Below, piece after piece: positions 10,062-20,570 of a stretch of 64,000 bases of DNA; within the stretch, counting starts at the first letter, position 1; every line of letters begins with the position of its first letter. This stretch comes from Perognathus longimembris pacificus (Eukaryota; Chordata; Mammalia; Rodentia; Heteromyidae), in NCBI RefSeq assembly GCF_023159225.1, contig NC_063168.1, positions 56,957,398-57,021,397 on the forward strand. The letters are read 5' to 3'. Below the pieces are notes generated by a model. It made no database searches. It was not told where the DNA came from and worked only from the letters and a program-made list of their open reading frames with translations. The position numbers and the translations under genes were made by a program.

Positions 10062-11345
10062 GGTACAACAGACAAGGAAAAGACTGGAGAAGTGGGACTA
10101 CATTAAATATAGTTTCTGCACAGCTAAGGACAGTTACAGCCAACCAACTGGGATGATCTTTACCAGCAACAGATCTGACAAAGGCCTAATATATACAAGG
10201 AGCTCAAGAAACTAACCCCTCTCAAACTTAATACACCAATTACTAAATGGGCAAGGGAACTAAAAAGAGACTTCTCAAAAGAAGAGATAAGAATGGCAAA
10301 GAAACACATTAACAAAATGCTCATCATTACTGGCCATAAAGGAAACGCAAATCAAAACAACCCTGAGATACCATATTACCCCAGTTAGATTGTCTAACAT
10401 TCTGAATTCTGACAACACATGTTGGTGGAGATGTGGAGGAAAAGGAATGCTACTGCACTGCTGATGGAAATGTAAACTAGTACAACCACTATGGAAAGCA
10501 GTCTGGAGGTTCCGCAAAAAACTAAGCACAGACCTTCCCTACAACCCACCCTACCACTCCACGGCATCAATCCTGAGCATCATATACAAAGGCCAGGATA
10601 TGATAAGGATTTCTGCACCATGCTCATTGCAGCACTATTCACAATTGCCAAGATATAGAAACAACCCAGATGCCCCACAATAGCTGTGTGGATAAAAATA
10701 TGTGGCACCTATATACAATGAAATTTTACACAGTCATTAGAAAGAATAAATAATGTCACTTACAGGGTAATGGATGGAACTAGAACAAGTCAATGTAAAG
10801 TGAGGTAAGCCAAGCTCAGAGAGACAAACAGTGTGTGTTCTCCCTGATAAGTAGAAGTTAGATCTAAAACACAATAGGACATAACAGATTACACAAAATT
10901 CTAGATAGTCACATATAGTGAGACCAAAAGAGGACAGCCTTAGAAGAAAATCACAAAGGGTTAATAACACCTCTTCATGTGTATATAAAATAATACACAT
11001 AATGAAATAAACTCCAAAAATAAGGAAATAAAGAACTTTTTCTTAGTTTTTTTCTTTTTTTGATGACCATGTATTCTTTACCTTATATATGGTGTATTCA
11101 TGTGCACATCTGTGGGAAGGTGGGGGGAGGACACAGAATCAGAGGAAAAGGGTGAAAAAGTACAGCAGTGGAGCTTCTACGTCAGACATGGAACTAGTGG
11201 GTGGAGATGGGAAGGAGGGAATGGGAGAGAATGAGGGAACAGATGACATTGTATGAAAGGAAATGAAGTTATATCACCTGATGTATTTAAAGGTAACCCC
11301 ACTGTATAACACCTCTAAAACAATAATAAAGCTTTTTAAAAAAAA
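10062..11345 (+). mobile_element. LINE-1, 5'-truncated, with intact 3' end
   Basis: About 1.3 kb of late ORF2 and 3' UTR: TTCTCAAAAGAAGA, GATGTGGAGGAAAAGGAAT, ATTGCAGCACTATTCACAAT and AATATGTGGCACCTATATAC, then a G-rich purine tract (about 11120-11235). The end is ACCCCACTGTATAACACC, AATAATAAA and a poly(A). Stops break the ORF2 frame. This copy defines the end that the short L1 tails in the window share. Confidence 0.88.
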
Positions 11346-11667
11346 AAAAAAAAGAAAGAAAGGAAAGGAAAGCTCAGGGACAGAGAGCATCCAGGCCCTA
11401 AAGTGAAGCCCCAGGACTGGTGGGACTGGTGGAAAAATACACACACACACTTTCTACTTTCTACACATATTACTTTGAGAAGCTAAGTGGAACTGTGGCT
11501 CAAAGTGGTAGAACAACTAACACACAAATCTATCAGAGAGCCAGAAACTGAAACATTGTAACATCAGATATATCAGGATATGAAGCCAGGACCTCTCATT
11601 CACTGCTGGTTGAAAACGCAAATAAATGGTTCAGCTACTTTAGCAATGTTTTTAGAAAATTAAGCAT

Positions 11668-11850
11668 AGGGCTGGGAATGTGGCTTAGCAGTAGATGCTT
11701 GCCTAGCACGCAGGAAGCCCTGGGTTCAATTCCTCAGCACCACATATAGAGAAAAAAGCCAGAAGTGGTGTTGTGGCTCAAGTGGTAGAGCAAAAAGAAG
11801 CCAGGGGCAGGGCTCAGGCCCTGAGTCCCAACCCCCAGGACTGGCAAAGA
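11668..11850 (+). mobile_element. IDL-Geo SINE with purine-repeat tail
   Basis: Head and right unit present; the tail runs into the GGGA/GGAA repeat that follows. Confidence 0.88.
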
Positions 11851-12040
11851 ATGGGAGGGAGGGAGGAAGAGGGAGGGAGGAAGGAAGAGGAAGGGAGGGA
11901 GGAAGAGGAAGGGAGGGAGGGAGGAAGTGGGAGGAAGGGAGGAAGAGGAAGGGAGGGAGGGGAATGAGAGAGAGACAGAGAGAAGAGGCAGAGGGGCAGG
12001 GAGAAGAGACACAGAGGCAGAGACAGAGACAGAGAGAGAA
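11851..12040. repeat. (GGGAGGAA)n purine repeat
   Basis: About 190 bases of GGGA/GGAAGA units, then GAGA/CAGA. One strand is almost pure purine. It grows directly from a SINE tail. Confidence 0.9.
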
Positions 12041-12097
12041 GCATACCTTTTACCTTATGATCCAGCAACCAGGCTCCTTAAAATTTACCCAAATGAA

Positions 12098-12254
12098 GCC
12101 AGGTGCCCTTAGCTCACGCCTGTAATCCTAGCTACTCAGGAGGCTATGTGAGGATGGAAATTTGAAGCCAGCCTGGGCAGGAATGTTTGTAAGAGTCCTA
12201 TTAACTGTTAAAAAAGCCGGAAGTGGAGCCCTGGCAAATGGAAGAACACTAGCC

Positions 12255-12298
<44 letters not shown>

Positions 12299-12357
12299 GC
12301 TCAGGAACAGTACCTAAACCCTGAGTTCAAGCCCCAGGAACAGAAAAAAAAAATGCA
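12098..12357 (+). mobile_element. 7SL/B1-headed composite SINE with internal (CA)n
   Basis: Perfect 13-bp duplication TTACCCAAATGAA (12085-12097, 12358-12370). A CA run at 12256-12296 has expanded inside the right unit in place of the TTGAGC segment. Confidence 0.9.
12256..12296. repeat. (CA)n microsatellite within a SINE
   Basis: Pure CA run between GCCTT and GTGCTCAGG of the right unit. Confidence 0.95.
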
Positions 12358-12566
12358 TTACCCAAATGAATTTAAAACATATCCATGCAAATTCTAATAC
12401 ACAGATGTTTTTAACAACTTTATATATAATTGACAAAACTTGGAAATTAGCAAGATGTCCTTCTGAATATGAATAAACAATGGGACGCCCAGACAGTGGA
12501 TATACCACTCAATCCTAAAATGATATATATGCACTTTTTTCATGGTGTAAAAAAAAGACATGGAAG

Positions 12567-12835
12567 CAGCTGGGTGCCAGCGGCAGATACCTGTAATCCT
12601 AGCTACTGAGGAGGCTGAAATCTAAAGACTACTATAATCCTAGCTACAGAGGAGGCTGATATCTAAAGACTAAAGTTCAAAGCCAGCAAGGTCAGGAAAG
12701 TTCATGGAGTCTCTTATCTCCAACACCAAAAGGCCAGAAGCGGAGGTGTGCTCCAGTGGTAGAGCACTAGCCTTGAGCATAAATGTTCAAGGACAGCACC
12801 CAGGCCCTGAGTTCAAGAGCTACACACATAAACAC
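12567..12835 (+). mobile_element. 7SL/B1-headed composite SINE with internal head duplication
   Basis: The head segment AATCCTAGCTAC...CTAAAGACTA occurs twice in a row (about 12596-12633 and 12634-12672), giving an elongated head. Confidence 0.85.
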
Positions 12836-13040
12836 TCACAACACAAAGATTGCAAGTACCTTAAACACATATTACCAAAAGAAAGACACTAATCTTAAAA
12901 GTCTAATACTATATGATTCCAACTATAACATTCTAAAAAAACTAAAACTGGCTGAGAATGTAGCTGAGTGGTAGAGCACTTCACTTGCATGCATGAAGCC
13001 CTGGGTTTGATTCCTCAGCACCACATAATCAAAAAAGGCC

Positions 13041-13406
13041 GGGGGGGGGGGGGGGGGAGGTGGGGAAAAATGAGGGAGGAGGTAACAAGTTGAACAAGAA
13101 ATGTACTCACTGCCTTACATATGAATCTGTAACCCCTCTGTACCACACTTTGACAATAAAGGAGGGGGTGGCTGGGGATATGGCCTAGTGGCAAGAGTGC
13201 TTGCCTCATATACATGAAGCCCTGGGTTCAATTCCCCAGCACTACATATATGGAAAATGGCCAGAAGTGGCGCTGTGGCTCAAGTGGCAGAGTGCTAGTA
13301 GCCTTGAGCAAAAAGAAGCCAGGGACAGTGCTCAGGCCCTGAGTCCAAGCCCCAGGACTGGCCAAAAGAAAAAAAGAAAAAGAAAAAAAGCCAATAAAGG
13401 AGGGGA
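13041..13406 (+). mobile_element. LINE-1 3' tail inserted between SINE monomers
   Basis: Starts with a 17-base G run, then GTAACCCCTCTGTACCAC and ACAATAAAGG. Duplication AAAAAAGGCC at 13031-13040 and 13407-13416. Itself interrupted by the SINE at 13168-13391. Confidence 0.85.
13168..13391 (+). mobile_element. IDL-Geo SINE, innermost of a four-level nest
   Basis: Complete, with perfect 14-bp duplication CAATAAAGGAGGGG at 13154-13167 and 13392-13405. Confidence 0.92.
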
Positions 13407-13756
13407 AAAAAAGGCCAGAAATGGCACTGTGGCTCAAGTGAGTACTAGCCTTGAGTAAAGGAAGCTAGGGACAGTGCCCAGGCCCTGAGTTCAAGCCCCA
13501 GGACTGGTAAAAACAAAAAACTAAAGCAAAACTATGGAGACTATAGTTGCCAGAGAAGGGGAAAGCTGGGGATGAACAAGCAGAGAGGAGATTTTAGAGC
13601 AGTGAAACTATGGCATGATGCTATAATTGTAAGTATGTTGTTACATATTTGTCCAAACACAAAAACATACAACACCAAGAGAGAGCCCCTTCTAAACTAT
13701 GGACTTTGGGTGATGATGTATAGGTTCCTCTACTGTAATAAATATACAACATCACC

Positions 13757-13985
13757 AGGCTCTGGTGGCTCACGCCTATAATCCTCACTGCTCAGGAGGC
13801 TGATATCTGAAGAGTGAGGTTCGAAGCCAACCTGCACAGAAAAGACCATGAGACCCATATCTCCAATTAGCCATCAAAAAGTTGGAAGCAGAACTGTGGC
13901 TCAAGTAGGAGAGAAGTAGACTTGAGTAAAAGCTCAAGGACAGCTCCCAGGACCTGAATTCAAGTCCCAGAACCAACAAACAAAT
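13757..13985 (+). mobile_element. 7SL/B1-headed composite SINE
   Basis: Complete, ends CAAGTCCCAGAACCAAC with a CAAA-rich tail. Confidence 0.86.
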
Positions 13986-13989
13986 AAAT

Positions 13990-14770
13990 AAACAACTGCT
14001 GGATCCCAAGCTGGGAGTGAGGGAGTTTGCACAAATCTGGGGAAAGAGGATGTATGGGAATTTTGTACTTTCTGTTCCATTTTGCTCTAAAAAAAATAAT
14101 AATAAGCTATTTTTAACAGTCCAGGAAGATCTTTACTAGGAATTAGTATGTAAGGAAGCCTCTTAACAAACTTACTGGTAGATATGCATCAAATAAATAA
14201 TATGAATTAATTTTTTGTTACTACATGAGTTAGTATCTGGGGAAGGGTTATTATAGTAGACTAAGTATCTTCCTATGAAGATCCTGAAATATGAGAAATA
14301 TATATTTATAAATGCAAAAACAGAAATGTAAGTATTCAAGACAGCAGAGTAGTAGGCTTTCAAAGTGCTAAAAGGAACATTAATATATGTTTATGGTTCA
14401 TTTCTGGCTAAAGATCAAGAAGTTAAGATGTACTTTAAGTCTTGAAAAATGAGTAAGATTGGCCCAGCTGACTGGAGGACACTGCTGTATTCCGAGAACA
14501 AACAAAACGACTAGTCAGAAAAGAAAATTACATGAACCAGCCTCACAAAACAGAGAGATAAAACTAGAGACTGGAAAAGGCTAGATCATGGAGTCACTGA
14601 ATGCCAGCCAAAGGATCAGCTCAGAGCATGAGAAATTCTAACTCACAATATTCTAATAGCGCATGCCTAGCCTAGGCATAACCTGATGGCTTTTAATCTA
14701 GTGAGGTGTATTTATAAACATTTTAGATCAGATAATCAAAAAGCTTATTTGTAGACATAGTTTAAAAATT
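13990..14770. other. Unique intronic DNA, SINE-free
   Basis: About 780 bases of AT-rich sequence with no repeat, exon or long open frame recognised. Confidence 0.4.
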
Positions 14771-14779
14771 ATCATCTTG

Positions 14780-15260
14780 CAGGCACTGACGGCTCATACC
14801 TGTAATCCTAGCTACTCTGGAGGGGGAAATCTGAGGATCTCAGTCGGTTTCAAACCAGCCTGGGCAGAAAAGTCCATGAGACTCTTATCTCCAATACACT
14901 ACTCAAAAAGCCTGGCTGGTGTTGTAGCTCATGAGGTAGAGCACTCACCTTCAGCAAAAGAAGCTCATGGATGACATCCACGCTCTTAGTTCAAGCCCCA
15001 CGACTGCCAAAAAAAAAAAAAAAAGCACTGGCACTGGTGGCACACACCTATAATCCTAACTACTCAGGAGGCTAGGATCTAAGGATAGACGTTTGAAGCC
15101 ATTTTTGAAGCCAGTCTGGCAGGGAAGTCCCTGAGGCTTTATCTCCAATTTACTACCAAAAAAGCTGGAAATGAACTTGCTCAACTCAAGAGTGAGATTT
15201 GAGCAGAAAAACTCAAAGAAAGTGTCTAGGCCCTGAGTTCAAGCTCCAGGATTGACAACA
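14780..15260 (+). mobile_element. Two 7SL/B1-headed composite SINEs in tandem
   Basis: Copies at 14780-15010 and 15026-15260. The second has a duplicated GAAGCCATTTTTGAAGCCA in its head. Confidence 0.84.
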
Positions 15261-15530
15261 AAAGAAAAAATTTCTTAACCACTCAGTTAAATACATAAAT
15301 ATACAAGTCCTGCTCCCATTATTTCTAATCTACATTACCAAGTTACCCATAAACAACCCCATACATCCATAAGGCATACCACTCTATATGCTTACCCAAT
15401 TCTTGATCTCCTCAAAGATATCTTTCTTTTATGTAGAAAGGACTTAGCTCAGTGCCCATGAATTAACTGATAAGAAGGTGTTATGTTAGGTCCATGATCA
15501 CTACTGGTACCTTATCCATACTCTTTTTTT

Positions 15531-15727
15531 CTTTTGCCAGTCCTGGGCCTTGGACTCAGGGCCTGAGCACTGTCCCTGGCTTCTTTTTGCTCAAGGATAG
15601 CACTCTGCCACTTGGGTCACAGCGCCACCTTTGGCCGTCTTCTATATATGTGGTGCTGGGAAAATCAAACCCAGGGCTTCATGTATACGAGGCAAACACT
15701 CTTGCCACTAGACCATATTCCCTGCCC
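15531..15727 (-). mobile_element. IDL-Geo SINE
   Basis: Complete inverse copy. Duplication-like ATCC(A/C)TACTCTTTTTT flanks both ends. Confidence 0.9.
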
Positions 15728-15773
15728 ATCCCTACTCTTTTTTTAGACTGTCACCCCATATCAATCAGGAGAA

Positions 15774-16265
15774 GCAAGCCAGGTGCCCATGACTTCATGC
15801 CTGTAATCCTACCTATGGCATGAGTGGCTCACAAACCTGTAGTCCTAGCTACTCAGGATAAGATCTGAGGATTGAGGTTCAAAGCCAGCCTGAGCTTTTA
15901 AAGTCTCTGAGAATCTTTTTTTCTTTTCTTTTCTTTTTTGGCCAGTCCTGGGGCTTGGACTCAGGGCCTGAGCACTGTCCCTGACTTCTTTTTGCTCAAG
16001 GCTAGCACTCTGCCACTTGAGCCACAGTGCCACTTCTGGCCATTTTCTGTATATGTGGTGCTGGGGAATTGAACCCAGGGCCTCATGTATACGAGGCAAG
16101 CACTCTTGCCACTAGGCCATATCCCCAACACTCTGAGAATCTTATTGCCAGTTAACCACCAAAGGAAAAACAGGTAGAAGTGAAGGTATGACTCAAGTGA
16201 TAGAGTGCCGGTCTTGAGCAAAAAAGGGATAGCATACAGGCCATGAGTTCAAGCCCCAGTACTAA
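15774..16265 (+). mobile_element. 7SL/B1-headed composite SINE split by an IDL-Geo copy
   Basis: The head at 15774-15917 resumes at 16131. The head also carries a partly duplicated GTGGCTCA...CCTGTAGTCC segment. Confidence 0.83.
15918..16130 (-). mobile_element. IDL-Geo SINE inside another SINE
   Basis: Complete inverse copy with perfect 13-bp duplication CTCTGAGAATCTT (15905-15917, 16131-16143). Confidence 0.93.
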
Positions 16266-16367
16266 GACAAATAGGAATATTTTATATACATGTGTGAAGA
16301 TATAACAAAGAGGCCTGCTGAGATTAGTTTGGGAATAGGGGGAGCAGAGATGAGGGAGAGTGGTAGG

Positions 16368-16610
16368 GCAGGGCTCAGTGGCTCAAGCCTGTAATCCTAG
16401 CTACTCAGGAGGCTGAGATCTGGAAATCATAGTTTAAAGCCAGCCTGGGCAGAAAAGTACATGAGCCTCCTATCTCCAATTAACCACCAGGAAAGCCAGA
16501 AGTGGAGTTGTGGATTAGCTGGTACAGCAGTAGCCTGAAGCACAATAGCTCAGGAACAGTGAGTGCACAGGCCCTGAGCTCAAGCCCCAGGGCTGCACAA
16601 GAAAGAAGCC
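16368..16610 (+). mobile_element. 7SL/B1-headed composite SINE
   Basis: Complete head and linker; right unit ends GAGCTCAAGCCCCAGGGCTG. Confidence 0.86.
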
Positions 16611-17009
16611 TCCCTGTAAAGCCAATTTATGCCAATAAAAATGTAAAAGAGAAAAAGAAAAAAACTGAAATTCACCATTTCCTCCACAACAATCTGACTA
16701 GATTACTTACACAAGACCCCATAAATCTCTAATAATAATAAATTTTAGTTTATAAACATAAAAAAGTTTCAGAATTTATCTTTGGTTAGTCTCAAACTTT
16801 TTCCTGCAATACTTTTACTTTTGTTAACCAGAAACTATGACTTTAATCACATATTCAATCCTCCTCCATCTAACCGTATGCAACTGTATCCTATCCCATA
16901 CTTTTCTAATTAAAAATATCCCAACATGCTCCTTATTTGCCTCAAATCAGTGCCAAGTTGTATGCATCTCCCTTTACGTTCCTATTATGCATCTAAATCA
17001 CACCTCTTT
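16611..17009. other. Unique intronic DNA
   Basis: AT-rich; no element recognised. Confidence 0.4.
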
Positions 17010-17137
17010 TTTTTTTTTGGTAGTTAATTGGAGATAAGAGTCACAGACTTTCCTGCACAGGCTGGCTTTGAACTGTGATTCTCAGATCTCAAGCTCCTGA
17101 GTTGCTAGGATTACAGGAGTGGGCCACCAATGCCTAA
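17010..17137 (-). mobile_element. 7SL/B1 head without right unit
   Basis: Begins at a T-run, then GGTAGTTAATTGGAGATAAG and the inverse 7SL-like head. The right unit is missing, so this copy ends at the linker. Confidence 0.75.
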
Positions 17138-17380
17138 CTCCAATACCCTTCTCTTCACTAATCTGCCACTTTAGTATTTTCTTCCTTTCCATGTAACAGT
17201 GTATCAATACACAATTATTTTTAACAAGCCCTGACACACATCATTGTTTTCAAACATGGCCTCCAGACACAAAAGACATCCATGAAATTCCTCTTCCTAT
17301 CCAATTCACTTGAATACTATATGACTTCCTATAGAAATCCTAGTTGACAAGCTGAGTTAAAAAAAAAAAAAAAACAACTG

Positions 17381-17570
17381 GCTCGGGATATAGCCTAGTG
17401 GCAAGAGTGCCTGCCTCGGATACACGAGGCCCTAGGTTCGATTCCCAAGCACCACATATACAGAAAACGGCCAGAAGCGGCGCTGTGGCTCAAGTGGCAG
17501 AGTGCTAGCCTTGAGCGGGAAGAAGCCAGGGACAGTGCTCAGGCCCTGAGTCCAAGGCCCAGGACTAGCC
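17381..17570 (+). mobile_element. IDL-Geo SINE, young variant
   Basis: The GCGGCGCTG/TTGAGCGGG variant. Inserted at an AACAACTGG target shared with the next copy. Confidence 0.92.
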
Positions 17571-17593
17571 AAAAAAAAAAAAAAAAAACAACT

Positions 17594-17785
17594 GGGCTGG
17601 GGATATAGCCTAGTGGCAAGAGAGCTTGCCTCGTATACATGAGGCCCTGGGTTCGATTCCCCAGCACCACATATACAGAAAATGGGCAGAAGTGGCACTG
17701 TGGCTCAAGTGGCAGAGTGCTAGCCTTGAGCAAAAGGAAACCAGGGACAGTTCTCAGGCCCTGAGTCCAAGGCCCAGGACTGGCC
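17594..17785 (+). mobile_element. IDL-Geo SINE at the same target
   Basis: Complete copy immediately downstream. AAACAACTGG precedes both elements. Confidence 0.92.
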
Positions 17786-17837
17786 AAAAAAAAAAAAAAA
17801 AACTGAAAATACTAGGTATGAAAGATATAAACAAAAG

Positions 17838-18055
17838 CCCTACACTGGTGGTTCACACCTGTAATCCTAGCTACTCAGGAGGCTGAGATCTAAGGATCAC
17901 AATTCAAAACCAACACAGGCAGCAAAGTCCTTGAGACTCTTTATCTCCAATTAATCACCAGAAAACCAGAAGTGGCACTATGGCTAAAGTGGCAGTGTTG
18001 CCCTTGAGCAAAAGAATAGGGCCCAGACCCTAAGTTCAAGCCCCACAACTAAAAA
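17838..18055 (+). mobile_element. 7SL/B1-headed composite SINE
   Basis: Complete, slightly truncated right unit. Confidence 0.84.
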
Positions 18056-18279
18056 GCACAAAAACATATGGCAAAGTATAGACACGTTATAGATACGTAT
18101 GAAAATGACAGAATCAAATTAAGGAAACAAATGGAAGGGAGAGGATTCGAAGAATGCAATTAAGTGAGACCCAGGGGAGGACTCAACTCCATAATGTTAG
18201 TTTCTTACAGTTGTTGATAGTAATTATTCTTTATTCCTCTTCCTATCTGTAATATCTTAAGTGAATTTTAAAAAGAAAG

Positions 18280-18500
18280 AGACCAACGGAGGTGCCACTT
18301 CTGTAATCCTAGTGACTCAGGAAGCTGAGATCTGAAGATCATGATTAAAAGCCAACCCAGGCAGGAAAATCCATGAGACATCTCCAATTAACTACCAGAA
18401 AACCAGAAGTGGTGCTGTGGCCTCAAACTGGCAGCCTGCTAGCCTTGAACAAAAAAGCACAGGTCCAGAGCCTAGTCCCTGGGTTCAAGCCCACAACCGA
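18280..18500 (+). mobile_element. 7SL/B1-headed composite SINE
   Basis: The head start is diverged; linker and right unit are clear. Its tail became the AAAT repeat that follows. Confidence 0.83.
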
Positions 18501-18501
18501 C

Positions 18502-18507
18502 AAAAAA

Positions 18508-18558
<51 letters not shown>

Positions 18559-18560
18559 AT
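18502..18560. repeat. (AAAT)n microsatellite
   Basis: About 14 uninterrupted AAAT units growing from a SINE tail. Confidence 0.95.
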
Positions 18561-19290
18561 AGAGATCTAATTACTAATGAGCCTCTCCCTCTCATATATA
18601 TAACAAGCTAAGACCAAGTTGCAGGAAGTGATTATTGGGATATCCAACCTGTCATTTACCTAAGCCAAGAAAAGATCACAATCCTACTATCCAAAATTTT
18701 CTAGTAGACATCACTTAGAAATGTATTCCAGGCTAATAGTCTGTAACCTACACACAAGCCAGTTGTTTTGCAAGTCTCACATTAACAAAAATTACCATCT
18801 CTAATTTCATCTTTGTACACCTAAATTGCCATTTGCTCTAATAAAGGCATTATTACTCACACAATAAGCGTCTCTTGGTATGTGGGTTAAAATGCCAGCA
18901 AATTGGTGGACCACGTAACTACTTCCATTTGGCTAACTGCAGTTGTACGATTTTATCTTTGTGTATGAGTTGAACTCACTCATCTACTAACTTTTCAGTC
19001 TTAACCTATAACCATCTAAATTAAGCCACTCATCATTTAACCACAAATGAAATGTCATCTCAGCCGAACAGAACAGAACTTAGCCAGGGCAATTACAAAA
19101 CACACCAAGTCGTCCACTGAGCGAACAGTTCACCACAGGCATTCTCAAAGTCCTAACCCATGGACCGACGTTCACGCCACCTCAAAGTCCTCTCCTCCAA
19201 TGGGGAGACCCAACTGTACCTCCAAATCACAGTGTGGGCTCGCTAAAGTGAAACAAGTGGAGAGTGCCTGGAGTTTTACTTAATTCCAAA
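18561..19290. other. Repeat-free unique segment beside the BIRC6 island
   Basis: AT-rich, single-copy-looking DNA in intron 1, with no SINE, no recognisable exon and no extended low-complexity tract. Absence of insertions this close to a promoter makes it a plausible regulatory segment, but no specific site is asserted. Confidence 0.4.
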
Positions 19291-20077
19291 CCGTAAGACC
19301 CGGGGAGTGGGGTAAGGAGAGGTAATTTGGAAGCCCTGAGCTAGGGAGCAAGGAGCCGGGTCTGATCTTCCTCGCCCTGGGCCACAGTCCTCTAGTCGTC
19401 GTCCTAACAGTACAGACAGCTGGCCCGCCTACCTCCTTCCCTGCCCCCACCGCCGGCCCACCCCACCCCCACCGCCACCGTCACCCCCCCACCCCGGACA
19501 CGAAGCTCCCCTGGGGGTCCGCGCACCTGCGGGACCCAGCTCTTCCGCTCGGGGAAGGAGAGGTACGAAGTCTGGTCCGCACGCTCCCCGCCCCTCGCCT
19601 CCAGCCACCAACTTCGCCCACTGGGTCAACCCTTCCAGCCTTTCCCTCCGGCCCGGCAAGGCGAGGGCCCCCCATCCCGGCCTCCATCCCTTCTCCGCGC
19701 CCCGGAACAGGACCCCGGCCTAACCGAGCGCCGAGCCCCGAGGCCTCCTCGCCGCTCCCCGAACCACCCCGCCGGACCGGACGCCCAAGGCCCGAAAGGC
19801 AACTCCCACCAATCCCCGACCGGCCGGTCTTTCCTTCCAGCTGCTGTCGCCAAAAACGCCGAGCCCCAAGGTCCTCTTCCGCCAGGTCCCAGACCTCCGG
19901 CTCCGACCAGGCCCGAGACGCCGGCCTCGCGCGGCCCGACCCGGCCCTCCCGCTACCCGCTCTCCGCTTCCCTCCGGAGGCCGAGCCCCCGAGGCGGGGC
20001 GGCTTCCACCGCCCGCATCCCGATGGCCCGGCTCCTCCCGCAGCCGGCCAGGCTCCCGCCCGGCTCCCCGCACTCAC

Positions 20078-20405
20078 CGCTGAGCGCCGAGGCCTGTAGG
20101 GTGGCCCCGGAGGTGCCGTCGATGACTTTGATGGTCCCGCGGCTGGTGACGGCCAGGATGGCGTTGAGCGCCGGGTGGTAGGAGAGGCTGTGCAGCCCCT
20201 CGGCGTCGCAGCGCATGCAGCCGTCCCGCAGCACCAGCCACTCCGAGACCCCGGACGCCCCCGCCCCCGCCGCCGCCGAGGAGCAGCCCGGGCCGGAGGC
20301 CGCCGCAGCCGCAGCCGCCATCTTCCGGCCTGCGCTCAGCACAATCACACTGGAAAGCGCCTCAGTGACAGTCCCGGGAGGTGCTGCACCACCGCCAGTC
20401 ACCAT
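20078..20405 (-). CDS. BIRC6: BIRC6 coding exon 1 (N-terminus of Apollon/BRUCE, residues 1-109)
   Basis: The minus-strand frame from ATG at 20405-20403 encodes MVTGGGAAPPGTVTEALSSV, later GVSEWLVLRDGCM, and ends SGATLQASALS, close to remembered human BIRC6. It stops at AGCG before the donor GTGAGTG (20077-20071), leaving phase 1 as in human, where the next codon is Ala. BIRC6 is a membrane-associated protein of about 4,850 residues with an N-terminal WD-like region, a BIR domain and a C-terminal UBC domain. It inhibits caspases and ubiquitinates targets such as SMAC and LC3. Only the extreme N-terminus is here; BIR and UBC lie off the window. A second ATG at codon 29 (20321-20319; MAAAAAAASGPG) has a stronger Kozak context and may be the main start. 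Confidence 0.96.
20314..20324 (-). promoter_or_regulatory. BIRC6: YY1-type element at the second BIRC6 ATG
   Basis: AAGATGGCGGC on the minus strand matches the classic YY1 motif, which sits just downstream of start sites in many TATA-less promoters and often includes the initiator ATG. Here it contains codon 29 of the longer reading. Confidence 0.5.
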
Positions 20406-20570
20406 CCGGGGCCAGGGGGCAAGCGGAGCGCGTTAGCCGGAAGTGAAGTCAGGCGCCCGCACGCACGCGGGACGTCGGCCGGCGGGGCCGAGCTCGCCAG
20501 GAGGCCGATGAGGGGCGGGGACGTGGAGCGAAGGGGGCGGGACAGAGGCGGGGGGGTGGGGCGGGGAGAG
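20406..20570 (-). promoter_or_regulatory. BIRC6: BIRC6 CpG-island promoter core
   Basis: Immediately upstream of the first ATG: an ETS-type site CCGGAAGTG (20437-20445) and three Sp1-type GC boxes (20511-20520, 20533-20541, 20557-20566) in CpG-dense DNA without a TATA box. This is a dispersed housekeeping-type promoter. The exact start site is not readable. Confidence 0.75.

Larger units (their letters stand above)
12947..13514 (+). mobile_element. IDL-Geo SINE split between its two monomers
   Basis: The head lies at 12947-13040 and the right unit resumes at 13407-13514. Outer duplication AAAAAACTAAA at 12936-12946 and 13515-13525. The intervening DNA is an L1 tail carrying another SINE. Confidence 0.88.
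11510..13745 (+). mobile_element. Ancient LINE-1 3' end, shredded by later insertions
   Basis: Segments between SINEs, read in order, follow the old mammalian L1M-type 3' end: TACCCAAATGAATTTAAAAC, CAAGATGTCCTTCTGAATA, GATTCCAACTATAACATTCT, ACTATGGAGACTATAGTTGC and CTATGGACTTTGGGTGATG. Insertions occupy 11668-12040, 12098-12357, 12567-12835 and 12947-13514. Confidence 0.8.
1..20077 (-). other. BIRC6: BIRC6 intron 1 (5' part; continues past the window start)
   Basis: Runs from the exon 1 donor at 20077 to the window edge. I searched by eye for the next BIRC6 residues (after ALSA, KPGGQVKCQYIS) and found none. The intron is filled with SINEs, L1 pieces and unique AT-rich DNA listed below. Confidence 0.8.

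Noticed and set aside
10737..11000. Minus-strand open frame within the L1
   Set aside because: It is antisense to L1 3' sequence and matches no protein.
19481..20077. Extension of BIRC6 exon 1 past the donor as a 198-codon frame
   Set aside because: The consensus donor GTGAGTG occurs exactly where human exon 1 ends and in the same phase; downstream residues do not match BIRC6.
1..20077. Further BIRC6 exons in the left 20 kb
   Set aside because: Looked for residues following ALSA in human BIRC6 on the minus strand; none seen.
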